A stretch of 64,000 bases of DNA from Limnephilus marmoratus (lineage: Eukaryota > Arthropoda > Insecta > Trichoptera > Limnephilidae): NCBI GenBank assembly GCA_917880885.1, contig OU862909.1:34718405-34782404 (forward strand), given 5' to 3'. Position 1 is the stretch's first letter; each line of letters begins with the position of its first letter. Of this stretch, positions 32,022 to 44,016 are shown in pieces. Below the pieces are notes generated by a model. The model saw nothing but the letters and a program-made list of their open reading frames with translations, was not told where the DNA came from and did not search any database. The position numbers and the translations under genes were made by a program.

Positions 32022-33154
32022 GGTGAGTGTCCATCTGTCCGCGCCGGCCGCAACGCACGCACGGCACGCAACGGATTTTTCTATATCTTTATATAAATTA
32101 GTTCAGCACTGCGTCTACTATCGGCAAATACCGGCGCGGCGGTCGGTACGAGCAACGGATTTTTCTCTATCTTGAAATTTCGTGTCACGGTGTTTGTGGT
32201 CGCACTCCTCCGAAACGGCTTGACCGATTTGTTTGATTTTTTTAATGTATATTTGGTAGGTATGAGAACAGGTTTTACAGTATATTTCATACCGCTAGGT
32301 GATTAGGGTGTCCCTTTCCAGAAAAAAAATCTATTTTTTCGACAATTTTTTTTTTGTATTTTTTTTTAATTTGGCATCAAAAATACCTATAACCTCAAAT
32401 TTAAACCCTAATAGCCCCTCCCTCCCAGTTTTTAATCGCGATTTTAGTATTTTTGTATGAACAAAGTTAACCGTCTTTCGTATTTCAAACAGAACGAAAT
32501 TGTTTATGTTGTTGAATGACAGATGGCGCTACGTCCGCCTCATCGAACTTTCATACACACATGCGCAAGACATTCACGAGAAGCGTCGCGTCATTTTGAT
32601 ATTTTATTCGGCATCATGTTCTCGCGTGGGCAAACCATCGAGCTTATTTGTGTTGGCTAAAGACTGACTGACAAAAAATATCGTAGACTTAATTGCTCTT
32701 CGAAATGAATATTGATTTTCTTTATTTTATTTTCCTACTTTAGTTGTTTTTTTATCGGCGGTCATCGTCTACAGCGCTTAATTCCTCTTTCTGTAATAGA
32801 TCCCATCCCCACACACTTACTTACAATACATTCGTTATTTTTTATTTACCAACCAAAATATTCACTAGAAATAATTTATATGGAAGAACAACGTTTGTCA
32901 AGTCAGCTAGTAAAGATATAGAAAAATTCGTTGCCGGCCGGTGCGCTGTCCGCGCCGGCCGCAACGCACGCACGACACGCAACGGATTTTCCTATATCTT
33001 TTTATAGAAAAATCCGTTGCCCGTACCGACTGCCGGTATTTGCCGATAGTGGACGCAGTGCTGTACTAATTCATACGAAGATATAGAAAAATCCGTTGCG
33101 TGTCGTGCGTGCCGTACGTGCGTTGCGGCCGGCGCTGACTGATGGACGCTCACC
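32022..33154. mobile_element. TIR element with ~120-bp GC-rich arms
   Basis: The ends GGTGAGTGTCCATCTGTC and (inverted) GGTGAGCGTCCATCAGTC open long inverted arms sharing GCGCCGGCCGCAACGCACG, CGCAACGGATTTTTCTATAT and CAGCACTGCGTC. Target duplication not resolved. A Helitron is inserted in its interior (32170-32910), and a further internal repeat of the GCGCCGGCCGCAACGCACG block occurs at 32953. No transposase is visible. Confidence 0.75.
32170..32910 (+). mobile_element. Non-autonomous Helitron inserted at AT
   Basis: The sequence starts TCTTGAAATTTCGTGTCACG and ends AAGTCAGCTAG, with a preceding mini-hairpin ACAACGTTTGT. The host bases are A on the left and T on the right. Removing it rejoins TTTTTCTCTA with TAAAGATATAG, which matches the intact counterpart segment (TTTTCCTATATC, TTTTTATAG) nearby. 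No Rep-helicase is encoded. Confidence 0.75.
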
Positions 33155-33995
33155 ATTAGTCGACGCTCTTATTTTCATCATGATGAGCTTATTGTCGTTG
33201 GTACTGCAATACGTCATACGTCATTTGACTAGTGACGAATTGGATTATCCATGGTGAATTGCCATTTTATCTGTAGGTATAATAATACTGGTGAAGAATT
33301 AATTCAACTAACACCTCCTTTGAAAAGTGATGACAAATATATTAAAAAATGGTTAATTTGGTTACGTTAGGTTAGTTTATGGGCTATTTTTCATTTTGTT
33401 TTTCATAGCTTTTAATGACTTCAAAGAGGCGATGAGTTGAGTTGATTCTGAGTTGCCATGGAACCATTTACTGCCCTTAGAAATAGGTACAATGTTTTTA
33501 TACGATGTAAAAAGATCAGAAATTTGGTACTTTTCCATCAAAAAAACAATATACATTTCTTTCATCATACGAAATATTCAGAAGGTCTCGGATTTTCTTC
33601 GTTGTTCCGAAGACAGTCTTGGTGCGTTCTTGGCAACTCTGTCAGTAACACTGAACCATACACTGAACACAAGGCAAGAGAGCGCAGCCTTTTGACTCTT
33701 GTTCGTTCTGCCATCGTTCGGGGTAGATTTGACCCATATAATCAGCTTTATTTGTCTTGAGGGATAACTCAGTCGTTCCAATGCATAGATTAGCATCAGA
33801 AGCTTCGATCCGATATATAGTTCCTCGCATATTCTTGTCGCTGGTCACCAATGTATCGATTAGTCCCCTTTTTCTGGGCTGGGTGGTGGTGCGATTCAGC
33901 GTGCAGATACCTATTGGTATGAGCTGGTTTTTGTGTACACGGTATGCCCCAAACTACCATCTATTTTATTGGATATATCATCTACCATCTACCAT
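33155..33995. other. Unassigned stretch with low-complexity open frames
   Basis: Overlapping frames at 33453-33851 on both strands are unconvincing. The minus-strand one contains LVFSVWFSVTDRVAKNAPR, which I cannot place. The segment 33400-33460 (TTTTAATGACTT...GAGTTGCC) resembles one arm of the foldback at 41934-42123, so it is probably a diverged relic of that family. Confidence 0.35.
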
Positions 33996-35428
33996 CAGGG
34001 CCGTAGCTAGGGGGGGGCATTAGGGGGCATTGTCCTACCTTAAAATACCTGTGCCCTACCTTAAGAAATACCATCGATTATGATAATATACTAGTACACT
34101 GTTTGTTAATTGTTTGACATGATTGAAAAAAATACTTCCTATTAGGGTAGCGTAGCGACATCTAACTAAACAGCTTCGAATTAACCAAAGAATCATTTTA
34201 TATCAATTCTTTATTCTGCCCATATATGGAATTGAAGTAAGTTGTGAGTGGCTGTGCGCGTATTGCAATCACTGCTTAGGGGGAATTCTCAAACAGTTTG
34301 GGGATGTTATTCAACGGTTGAGTCATAAATAAACCAATCCCTAGATCGATATCTTCGGGCCTTCTCCATACTAAACGGTTTGTCATCAGATCAAGCACTT
34401 GCATACTGCTCGCTAACAACGTATGCAGGGACAATAGGGGTCTAGTTTTAGTTAATTATAATTGGAGGGTCGTTCTATAAAAAAATAAGAGTCCTTGATA
34501 AATAGTAACCTTCTCTTACTTACACCGGGCGGGTATGTGGTGGATAACCTCTTTTTCACTTCGAATAAGAGTACGTTTTCCTTCAAAATATGTCAGCAGA
34601 TGAATCCAAAACTGGAAATTTACAGTCTGATCACAAAACTGGTTTTAAATTAAGTGTGAATCTGCTTGCGTGTCCACAGATTTAATTAGTATTACTCTCA
34701 TATAATGCGTTGTATGGTTTTCCTACAAATTACGAATTTTGTGGAATGGTTTGAAATAAAAATTTTAACTCCACTCGAAATATTAGAACGGTTTTCTTCG
34801 AAATGTGTCAGCAAATTAATCCGCTACTGGAATTTTGACAGATCATTCGGAACATGAAACTGGTTTTAACCCAGGATTTAATCTGCTAAGTCCTCAGCTT
34901 AAGCTCAGATATTACACTCAGAACAAGAAAATGGTTTTCCTCTTACTTTTGTTCTTGGAACACATGGATGGTTTGATGATCCATTGGATTTGACGATCCA
35001 TGAAACTTTCTTATAATTGTCGGGCATCGCCCACGGACCTCTCTCAATCATTCTCACCGAATATTAGTCATAAAAAATCCAAGCGCAAAACAAAATTCGA
35101 CCCGGACGATGTTGCTAGTCGCTGCAGTTATCAAGATGACATTATTATACATTCATTTGAAGAAAGGGGATTCCCCAGGTTTGTCACAGAATAAGTAATG
35201 AAAAATTCCGTGCCCTTTTCAATCGAATCATATATGCAACAAAAATATGAAAGAAATGATTAAAATTTTAACAAGATATTTTGATTATTTATTGTGAAAT
35301 TTTGCCGCCCCTTAAAAGTGCCGCCCGGAGCGCACCCCCCCCCCCCGACCCAGATCAGATTATTTTACTTGCGCCCTACCTGTAATTACCGCTGCCCTAT
35401 CTTAAATTCAACTCTAGCTACGGCCCTG
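33996..35428. mobile_element. 1433-bp hAT element, 8-bp TSD
   Basis: The ends CAGGGCCGTAGCTAG and CTAGCTACGGCCCTG are perfect 15-bp inverted repeats flanked by the exact repeat tctaccat (33988-33995 and 35429-35436). CAGGG-type ends and an 8-bp duplication indicate hAT. The interior frame 35000-35194 is not recognisable as transposase, so the copy appears non-autonomous. It landed at the edge of REP-A copy 3. Confidence 0.92.
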
Positions 35429-35436
35429 TCTACCAT

Positions 35437-35842
35437 TAATTGGATAACCAACACCTCTGCCATAGGTCACCCCAAGTGGTTCGCTACGTTTGGTGACTTA
35501 GCAGGGGTGCCCGGGTATATGGGGTGAGGTTTGTCCGGGTCTTGGCGGCGGATACGTCTGCCCACCAGCTGCATGGCAGACCGAATTGGGAGAGAAGTTG
35601 AGGGAGTCCCTTTTTCTCAAGCCGCACTCTCTCGCAACATCGCGTTGTACCGCAGTGGGAGTCACTCCTGGACACACTGACCCCCAGATTCCTAATATCA
35701 TTTTCCACCCTATCCACCCCTAATATCCTTTTCCTTCCCAGAACTTTCTCTCCTTCCTTTACAAAGACCCTCCACACAACAGGCCTAAAGATGACCTAAT
35801 ATTTTTCCTCGGGGCCTCCTGTGTGGAGCTAATGTAAAAAAA
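35437..35842 (+). repeat. REP-A copy 3 (5' truncated)
   Basis: It begins within the element at TTAATTGGATAACCAACACC and continues through GGGGTGAGGTTTGTCCGGGT to CTGTGTGGAGCTAATG and an A-run. The GGCGGGTATGGGTACCGCC head is missing, possibly because of the hAT insertion on its left. Confidence 0.85.
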
Positions 35843-36609
35843 CATCGTCTTTTCGCATCACATCTTCGTTTAGAAAAGGCAGGATTTTATCTTGGTTTTC
35901 CAGCTCCAGTGTGAACTTGATTTTGTTGTGGGGTGAATTAAGATGCTCCGGGAGCTCATTTAGTTTCTCCGCTCGATGAGGCCAAATGGCGTAGACATCC
36001 ACACCATAGGTACTTAAGGGTAAGTTAGGTACTTCTCCATAAATAAGTTTGATGGTACAGGGTACAGGCGATAACGGACTGCCTATGTACCCATTACAAC
36101 TCCAGGGGCGGCCCTAGGGCGGTGCGAGCGGTGCGACCGCACACGACGCCGTCGTAAGGGGTCAACCGTGTGGTCAACCGACAAACCCGAATGTCCCTAC
36201 AGGAAGCAACCTAGCACGATTTTTAACAGATCTTTGTCTGGAAGATAGTCTCTCTCTCCTAGCACAGTTTGACTTCATAAATCGGTAGTAACAACTTTCA
36301 GTAGCCCTGAAGAAGGAAACCTAAGTTCACATCCTCTGGTCAGACAAGTACTCAAAGCCGCAGCATCAAGACATCCTAAATTGGCTAAACCTCCTATCTG
36401 GGATCCTCGAGTGGTGTTGACCAGTGTTGCCAACGTAGGGGATTTTTCGCCATTTAGGCTACTCAGGACGAGAATCGGCGATGAAAAAATCTAAAAGGCG
36501 ATTGGTCGCCTATTAGGCTACTTCAGAGACAAGTTATTTAAACCAGCCGAATCGCAAATAATTAAGAAAAAAATACAAAAATGCTGACGTTGAAAGAATT
36601 TTCAGCGTA

Positions 36610-37345
36610 ATGGGGACAATCAAAACAATCATGGACTTAGCAAACGCATCGCAATTGCTGAAAAACTGCTCGAATTTTGTGAAGCAGTACCGGACTTATT
36701 TGTCTGCTCAAATAACAGCTAAGGAAATAACTTCCAAAGCTGCGAAAGATTCTACGCTTAAGCCAGTCCGATCCCGAAGAAAGAAGCGATTATTTGAATA
36801 TGAAGCTGCAGATGAGACACCAACAAATCCCGAAGAACTGTTTAAAATTAACGTCTTTTACCCTATGATAGATACAATTGAAAATGCATTGGTCACTTGG
36901 TTTGGACAATTATCTAAATTCAATGATACATGGTCTTTTTTGTATAACATCAAAATAATAAAATAATTCCCGATAAGTCATTTTAACCAACGAAAAATTT
37001 GATGTCTCTAGTTGCGAATTGGTTGAAGAACTTTAGAGCCTAAACCCGTAACTAAAATATCTTGCCCCAGCAGAGCCACTACAAGTTCTTCAACTTATAA
37101 AAAAAATGATTGGCAGGATATGTATATTCCCAAATGTACGGATAGCGCTTCGGATTTTGCTGACCATCGCTGTAAATGTCTCCAAAGGAGAACGAAGCTT
37201 TAGTAAATTAGAACGTACTCACGTTCGGCTATGTGTCAAGAAAGACTATCCTTGCAATTTTATCAATTGAGAATGATATTGCCGAAGGGTTCAATTATTC
37301 TGATTTAATAAAAAAAATCGCAAGGGCAAAAGCAAGAAAAGTTGT
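36610..37345 (+). pseudogene. ZMYM1-type hAT transposase, degenerate
   Basis: The open part (36610-36966) contains LFKINVFYPMIDTIENALVT and WFGQLSKFND, typical of the middle of TTF-type/ZMYM1-like hAT proteins. Past a stop, frameshifted pieces read LLTIAVNVSKGERSFSKLER and then ENDIAEGFNYSDLIKKIARA, the C-terminal dimerisation block. Multiple stops and frameshifts make it non-functional, and the N-terminal zinc finger is absent. Confidence 0.8.
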
Positions 37346-37841
37346 GTTCTAGTGTTTTTATTGATTTTCGCAGATTTAATTAAATAAATGTTATCAAACA
37401 TATATTACTTAAACGACTTCAAAAAGGAGGAGGTTCTCAATTCGACTATATTTTTTTAATGTTTGTTACCTCAGAACTTTCGACTGGGTGAACCGATATT
37501 GATGATTCTTTTTTTATTTGAAAGCTAGTGCATCTCGTGTGGTCCCATTTCAATTTGGTTCAGTTCTGACAAAGGCATCCATGAGAAAACCATATAAGTC
37601 TTAAATTTGCATTAAGTATGTGCGCGACAAATGGACGAATAACTCAGTATCACCCCAACCGATTTTGATTTTTTTTTTTTTTGGAAAGGATGTACTTCAA
37701 GGGTAGTTTGATGAGAGTTTGGTTAGGTTCTGATTATGGGATCCATGACAAAGTAACGGAACTAGTCAATTCTTAGGAGCAAATTAACGATACTCGGCCG
37801 AATCTTTTATAGGTTATCCGGATCTTTGAGTCACCTACCGT

Positions 37842-38391
37842 CAGTGGTGTAGAAAGGAGGGGCGGGGGGGGGGGAGGTGGATCGCCCCGGATGCCACCCG
37901 AGGGGGGGGGGGGGGTGACACTCGAACGTGAATTAAAAACTTACGAAAGTGCAAAATTGCCGTAAAAAATATTTTACTCGTGAACACTGACTTTTATTTA
38001 GCTCTATGGCTCGGTTGGTCGGAGATTCCCGAAAAATGTTTTTCCTTATTTTCGTTCCATAACTCGATCAGGGATTTCCTTGAAATATTCCTTGTGTCAT
38101 TCCAATTTAGTTTGTTAATTGTGATTGACGTAAACTCGTGAAGAGAATTGTTATCTATTGATTGACTTGAATAAGTGAAAAAGTTGTTATTCTGTTAGTG
38201 TTTTTGAATGTGTTTTAATTTTGAGGATTACGAAATTTTTGTTTACACATTTGACTCTTAGCTAGTAATGTTTTTATATTTTAGGAAGTCAAAATTTGCG
38301 TTTTGAATTTTTCGAAGTAAACTTTAAGGGGGGGGGGGGAGGGACACCACGTTTTCCTCCCCGGGTGCCACCCATGCTAGCTACGCCACTG
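37842..38391. mobile_element. 550-bp hAT MITE nested in larger hAT
   Basis: The ends CAGTGGTGTAGAAAGG and (inverted) CTAGCTACGCCACTG, together with CCCCGGRTGCCACCC blocks and long G runs, are flanked by the exact 8-bp repeat cctaccgt (37834-37841 and 38392-38399). It belongs to the same family as 57553-57828. Confidence 0.9.
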
Positions 38392-38575
38392 CCTACCGTA
38401 ACTTCGTTATGGTCAAGTAATGTCTGTCTCATATGAGCAGCACGTTTAGTAGGTCTACCCATATTCAGACAAATTAGTTAAAGTACTTCAAATTCACTAA
38501 AAATTAAAAAAACAAGCAAAAAATTTAACAAAACAAAAAAAAACAACTTAAAAAATGCACTAAAAAGTAAAAAAA

Positions 38576-38905
38576 ATAATTTCGTATTCGTCTTCAACTT
38601 AATAATCAACAAACTTTTTCTACTCATTAATATGTAGGTACGATTGTTATTTTTGGAGTCGGTGTCAGCCAAGGTACCCGGCCCGGCGTGTTCACTTGAC
38701 AGCTCCCCTCCCGCCGTGGCCTCGCTCTCGCCTCTCGCCTCGTCTAGTCGCGCGTGCGACACAAGCACATCTCACCTATGACTATGTATGTAGTTACAAA
38801 TCTACCTTGGCTAACACCGACTTCAAAAATAACAATCGTACCTACATATTGATGAGTAGAAAAAGTAAGTTTATTATAAAGTTTTAGATGAATACGGAAA
38901 TTATT
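38576..38905. repeat. ~100-bp inverted repeat pair
   Basis: 38576-38676 and 38803-38905 are inverted copies sharing AATATGTAGGTACGATTGTT and a segment reading GAAGTCGGTGT. The ~125-bp loop contains GC-rich sequence. It has the form of a foldback MITE. Terminal limits are uncertain. Confidence 0.65.
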
Positions 38906-39035
38906 ATTATACTTTTTATCGCATTTTTTGAAGTCGTTTATTGTTTTGTAAAAAAAAATTCTGATAATATTTCTCATCTGTCCTACTAGGTACTTCAATT
39001 AAAGTTGCATAACTGCACAGAAAGAGCTCTATTTT

Positions 39036-39096
39036 TTGTTAGGAGGGGGAGGGGGAGGGGGAGGGGGAGGGGGAGGGGGGGGGGGGGGGGGGGGCG
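39036..39096 (+). repeat. GGGGGA microsatellite and poly-G
   Basis: Five or more tandem GGGGGA units run into a pure G tract of about 20 bases. The strand is strongly G-rich and could form G-quadruplex structure. Confidence 0.85.
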
Positions 39097-39153
39097 CCAC
39101 CAAGAGATTTCGCACCACCTAATAATTTAGCTAGGGCCGCCCCTGTACAACTC

Positions 39154-41933
39154 CTTCCACTTGCTCAAATAGTTCACCCTGGAACGCAAAGTATCCCGTT
39201 TTGAGACTGTGTTCAAACAGCTTACAAATAAAATATTTCTCATTTTATTCACTGAGCATCATCGGGGAGACTTCTAGAGGCACATTATTAGTGTATAGAG
39301 ATACTAATGATAATGATACTATTCCGACTAACCTGATCAGAATAATATATCCATTCTCAATCTTCATCTTCTTTAGTTCAGGTATTCTTATTCACAATCT
39401 CACCGTTACTCATCAAGATTATCTACTGATCAAGTTTACGATTCAATTTTTGAAGTGAAAACTTCTTTAGCACCGTTGTGATTTGAAACTCGCTGAAACG
39501 AAAAGGGGACCCTAAAAAGAGACAAACACATATATCTATAATGGGATTTAGCCTGCGAGAGAATGAGAATCGGTGTCCTCTTCGTGCGGTGCTTCGTAGA
39601 ATAAAATGTAAAATAATTTTTAAACTTTGTAAAAATGTCGTAATAAATAAACCCTCCAATTATCCTACTCCTGATACTCTGCATTCGTCTTATTCTCTCG
39701 AAGTTTAGTTTTCTGAAGGTTTCACTTCTACCGCGTGTTAACTGCACACATGTTTTTTTTTGTTTTAAAATTTAAATGTTAAAGGAGGCAGCGAAACATG
39801 GCATAAGAACCCAACAATCACGACATTACTTTTCGCCACTAAAACCATCAGACCGATGGTTTTAGTGGCGTTCACCTGCCCCCTGCTCGTAGAAATAATA
39901 AAGAAGGTAGATTCAAAGCCAAGTCAAATATATAAAGCCGGTCACGGCGTGACGGCAAAGACAATAACTTTATAGGATGTAGATGTGGTTAGTTAACATT
40001 TAACCAACAATGTCCCATTAAACATTTTTAACCACATTAAGGAGAAGCACTAAGATTGTTTTCGGTCTAAAAATTTGATCGTTTAGAAATATTTTAGATG
40101 CTTTAATTAAATACTGCGAGTAGAACACATCTTGGACTGTAAAATAATCAAGCAATGTTTTGTCAAGTCTTTTTATAAGCCCAGAAAAAAAACAAAGCAT
40201 CAGGCTCATAAAAACGGCTAAGTTCAAAGTCTCCTACTTACGAACCCATTTTTGGTTATGGCTTTATTGTATAATGTGGCAAAATAAGTTCTTTAGCAAA
40301 TATTTATGCCTGAAAAGTGTATGAACAGCGAACCAGAATTCCGATTTTGTCACCAAAGCTCAAACGTTTGCGCTCACGAACGGGCTTTTTAGAATTACCT
40401 AGACAGATGTAAACAATAAAATCATTATTTTATTTTCAAAATGTAAATAAGTTTTTGATGTTAAGACTTGTACCTATGCCATGGTGAAATTTTTTGTATT
40501 TGGACCTTTTGTGACCAATTTTACAGAAGTGGTAAAATTAAAATTTTGCTGGGAAGAGCGTCAAAAACACGTCCTCGGCGCTAGGCCGCGGTTCGGGCCG
40601 GAAGCCCGGAATGAATTGGCTTGGAATTAATGTTATCGTCTGCTATAAAGATGACCAAACTCGAGTTGATACATTAATTAAAAACACATATTTCCTAAAA
40701 ATATTTTTGTTTAAAACAAGTTATTGTTTTTCATTAATCTCTAATAAATATGTGTTTAAAAAATCTGAAATATATTAGATGTTAAGTGCGCAAATAAATA
40801 AACGTAAATACAACAATTTTTGACATAAAACAAAATGATTTTATTTGAATTAAAATTGTGAAACATGGCTTTACCAGATAATGTATTGATTTCTAATACT
40901 GTATGATTATAAGGTATGAATTCTGTCTTGTATAATAAAATTTCTGGTTTGAAAATTAATATATCTGAGCATTGACTAACAGTATAACTTTTTTTTTTTT
41001 TTAAATTCAAACTTTAAAAAAATATAAAACACCGCTTTACCAAATATCACAACAATTTTTCAAAATCATATTATGTTTTTTTGAACAAATGTTTCGTAAC
41101 TTCTAGAATTTGGTTTAAAAATGACAAATTTCCGGTTGAGTCTAACCAAGCTCTCTGAGCTTCGCAAAATAAAATAAAACATACTTTTTGACGACGTTTT
41201 TTTTTCTTGCATAAATAAAAACAGGCACCATATTGCCATCTATATTACACAGTCTAATTTATTGTTATCGGCCCAATTCCAAAGTGCACCACGAGATGCA
41301 TCGCCTTAAGGGTCGTATCAAATTACAAGACCTGTTGTATTTTGTTTGCAGGTACATACGAATTGTAAAAAGTACATAAGTGATGCGTACCAACTTTAGG
41401 GAATAATATTTTTTTTTCATATTAATCTAATGCTTTTAAAAATTACGCTTCACATAGTTTTTTAGTTTTTCAAGTTCGATTATAAATAAATTGTAATTGT
41501 CCATTGGATTTTTAAAAATGACATTTTATTTCAAAGTTCCTTACAAAATTTATGGAAAAGGTCCTTGTCGATTTCGTCTTACGATGTTTTAAATTCGTAC
41601 TGCTACGTAGGTACCAACTATATATAGGTGATAATTAATTTATTTGGTATGGGCAAAGATATTGAAATATAAATCTTTGGGTATTGGTATCGCTCCTTAG
41701 AGCCTACAAATAATAAATAATAAACTCTTTTTTTTCTTTCTTCTACAATGTTTTGAAAATGTCTGCTAATCTGCTGCAGTGTTAAAGAAATGGTCCAGAC
41801 ATTTAAAAAAATGATTGTTAAATATGGTGGTTGGAGTATAAAGGAGTTATTAATTATTAACAATGAATTATTGTGAAATATAAATGCAAAAGTTGGGAAA
41901 GAGGAAGCCTTGGTATGTTTATAACGGTTCCAT
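39154..41933. other. Gene-free stretch with one perfect hairpin
   Basis: AT-rich DNA without recognisable exons or bounded transposons. The only structured item is the hairpin at 39834-39870. Open frames (e.g. 39423-39747 minus, 41618-41965 minus) lack family features. Confidence 0.4.
39834..39870. repeat. Perfect 16-bp stem hairpin
   Basis: CGCCACTAAAACCATC and its exact reverse complement GATGGTTTTAGTGGCG are separated by AGACC. It may be the remnant of a very small TIR element or a structured site. Function unknown. Confidence 0.8.
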
Positions 41934-42123
41934 GCCAACTCAGAATGAAACCAACTCAGAAACACCTCAGAAAGGTCATTAAAAGCTGTGAAAACATAAT
42001 TTTAAAATGACCGGTAACCCTAACCTAACTTAACCTATTTAACCATTTTTTTTTTATATATTTTTATCATAACTCTTAATGACTTTTCTGAGGTGCTTCT
42101 GAGTTGGTTTCATTCTGAGTTGT
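41934..42123. repeat. ~190-bp foldback MITE
   Basis: Left arm GCCAACTCAGAATGAAACCA...CAGAAAGGTCATTA and right arm TAATGACTTTTCTGAGG...ATTCTGAGTTG are inverted copies of about 47 bp around a ~95-bp AT-rich loop containing ACCTAACTTAACCTA. A related half-copy appears near 33400-33460. Confidence 0.75.
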
Positions 42124-42614
42124 CTGGTCACCGTTTATAACCGCAACCTATTTCAGAATTTTTCTTATGAACTTATATGTACACACACTTTTCTCAGAAT
42201 AAGATGAGAAATAAGTTTTGATGTATTTTAGTTTAGCAGCATAGACAGAAATAACATTTTTCATTCGATTTTCTGGACAAAATTTTTGAAAAGTATCAAG
42301 TTTTTAAATAAGTGCTTACTTACGTATTTATATTGCTATTAAAAATAGCTTTATGTTCAAAACAGACTACATACTTAACATTATCAGATATTCCGGAGGC
42401 ATCACATCTGACAGAACAAAATGTTTATTGCGAATACAAGAATATTTTATTTTCGGTAAATCAATAAAGTGCATACATATATTATTATATTTTTGACCAG
42501 ATTTCTTCTGTGTATATTTCTTTAGCGGGTACCTACTATTTTAGTACCTACATATAATTTAATATTTTTTTACTAGAAAATTATTTCAATGATCAATTCT
42601 ATATTTGAAATGTA

Positions 42615-43470
42615 CCTATATTTTTTTAAATTATTTCTGGCTTTCACCCTTTAAGGGTGTTCTAGGCCACCGTTTAAAATTATTACAGAGAAAGAAAAAG
42701 TGAATTAGTATATTAATTTTATTTAAATGTAGAAATTTCAGAATAATAACTTAGATGAGATGAGATGTTGAATGGAGGGGAGACAATTTGAACAACGCTT
42801 GACAGAAGAGAGGATATTTATTTAGAGAGGGACAACCAAAAAATATGTGATCTAAAGTTAACACATCTACACCACAAAATGTACTATCTGCTGAGTCAAG
42901 GACGTGAATTTTAAAAAGGTGAGAAGGAACGGAACTTCTCATTAGAATAAGTGGGGAAATTTCTTTTTTGGAAAAATAGGGGAATTGTTAAAACCACGAT
43001 TTTTATGGGAAAATCCTTTGTATTGAGACAGCCTTTATAGCAGGCTCCCTTGGATTGACTAGCAATGTTCCAATCAGTAGCGTAGCTACCGCCGTATCAG
43101 CCGTATCAATGATACGGGGCCCCCAGGCTACAGAGGCCTTTTGTTTCTTTTGTGAGAAAGCTTTATCCTTCATTAGGGCCCCCCAACTAATTTTGATACA
43201 GGGCCCCTCCAAGGCACGCTACTCTAATGGTTCCAATACTCTGCCCAAACATTGCGGGATCTTTCTTTGATGATAGAAAAAAATATTAGATGGGGGAATA
43301 TGATTTACGAGGCTTTTAGGGTTGGACGCTCCTTATTTTGCCAAGGAATCCGCAATAACGTTATCCACTATGCCAACACGTCCAGGAATCCAAATCAGAG
43401 TTACGGGAAATATGTATTTCTTTTCTTTAAATTTCTTAGTCATAACAAGTTAAGTCGGAATTCGTGATTT
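42615..43470 (-). pseudogene. I/R1/Jockey-type LINE fragment (RNase H and C-terminus)
   Basis: On the minus strand the right portion reads VTLIWIPGRVGIVDNVIADS then LAK and a stop, an RNase H signature (PGHVGIxGNExAD) in decayed form. Downstream come NVWAEYWNIASQSKG and, at 42942-42751, SSVPSHLFKIHVLDSADSTF with a CGVDVLTLDHIFFGC cysteine motif and PSL, the usual C-terminal tail of I/R1/Jockey-like LINEs. Several frame changes and stops are present. A 155-bp MITE interrupts it at 43075-43229. Confidence 0.7.
43075..43229. mobile_element. 155-bp MITE inside the LINE fragment
   Basis: It begins CAGTAGCGTAGCTACC and ends with GGCACGCTACTCTAATG, an imperfect inverse. The exact 8-bp repeat gttccaat flanks it (43067-43074 and 43230-43237). 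Removing it restores continuity of the LINE fragment, independent support for the insertion. Internal GATACGGGGCCCCC and GATACAGGGCCCC blocks are also near-inverted. Confidence 0.8.
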
Positions 43471-44016
43471 TTCAAGGATCTGCTTTTATGCTTTTACTAT
43501 TTTCAAGAAAGCATTATTTATTAATTTACGAGATTTGCCAAAACAATCTCCCGTGATTTTTCACTGATCTGCGCTATTATACGTAATAAGTACCTAAAGC
43601 CTTCTCAGGTAGAAGTTATAGAAAACTTCACACTGTGACGGATTTTTGTGCAATATTCCTCAATAGAACAATCGTTTTCTCAATAGAACAATCGATTCGA
43701 ATTAGTTTCTCATTGAAATAGAATAAGTATGGCTAATCTTTGGTAGGTTGCCTTCGTGTGCTAACATAATGAAGAAAAAATATTTTGGGTGAAATGTAGG
43801 CGCCCCAAACACTTGCAGAATGCAGATGGATAGAGTAACAAGACAAAAGGGTTTGTTCGGTCAGCAACCTGCTTCTGTGTGTATCAGTGTCCTAGTGAGT
43901 AGGTTCAAATTTCAGGTTTGCTTTCAGCGACACAATGGGCCATGTTACCTGATATCTTCCATGGAAATGGCGAGGTGGCGGGAGGTTCACTCCTTCAGGA
44001 GCATATTCCTCCGGAG

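Larger units (their letters stand above)
36103..39145. mobile_element. 3.04-kb hAT element with nested insertions
   Basis: The ends CAGGGGCGGCCCTAG and (inverted) CTAGGGCCGCCCCTG are flanked by the exact 8-bp repeat tacaactc (36095-36102 and 39146-39153). The interior contains a degenerate ZMYM1-type transposase with a second hAT-like terminus at 36422 (CAGTGTTGCCAAC), a smaller hAT MITE (37842-38391), an inverted-repeat pair (38576-38905) and a G-rich simple repeat. It is thus a stack of at least three insertions. Confidence 0.9.

Noticed and set aside
33578..33851. Conserved protein suggested by minus-strand frames (FSVWFSVTDRVAKNAPR)
   Set aside because: Two overlapping frames of the same strand look equally good and neither matches a known family. 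No splice structure.
38478..38998. Open frames near 38.5-39.0 kb
   Set aside because: They sit in an inverted repeat pair. The Leu/Phe-rich translation comes from A and T runs.
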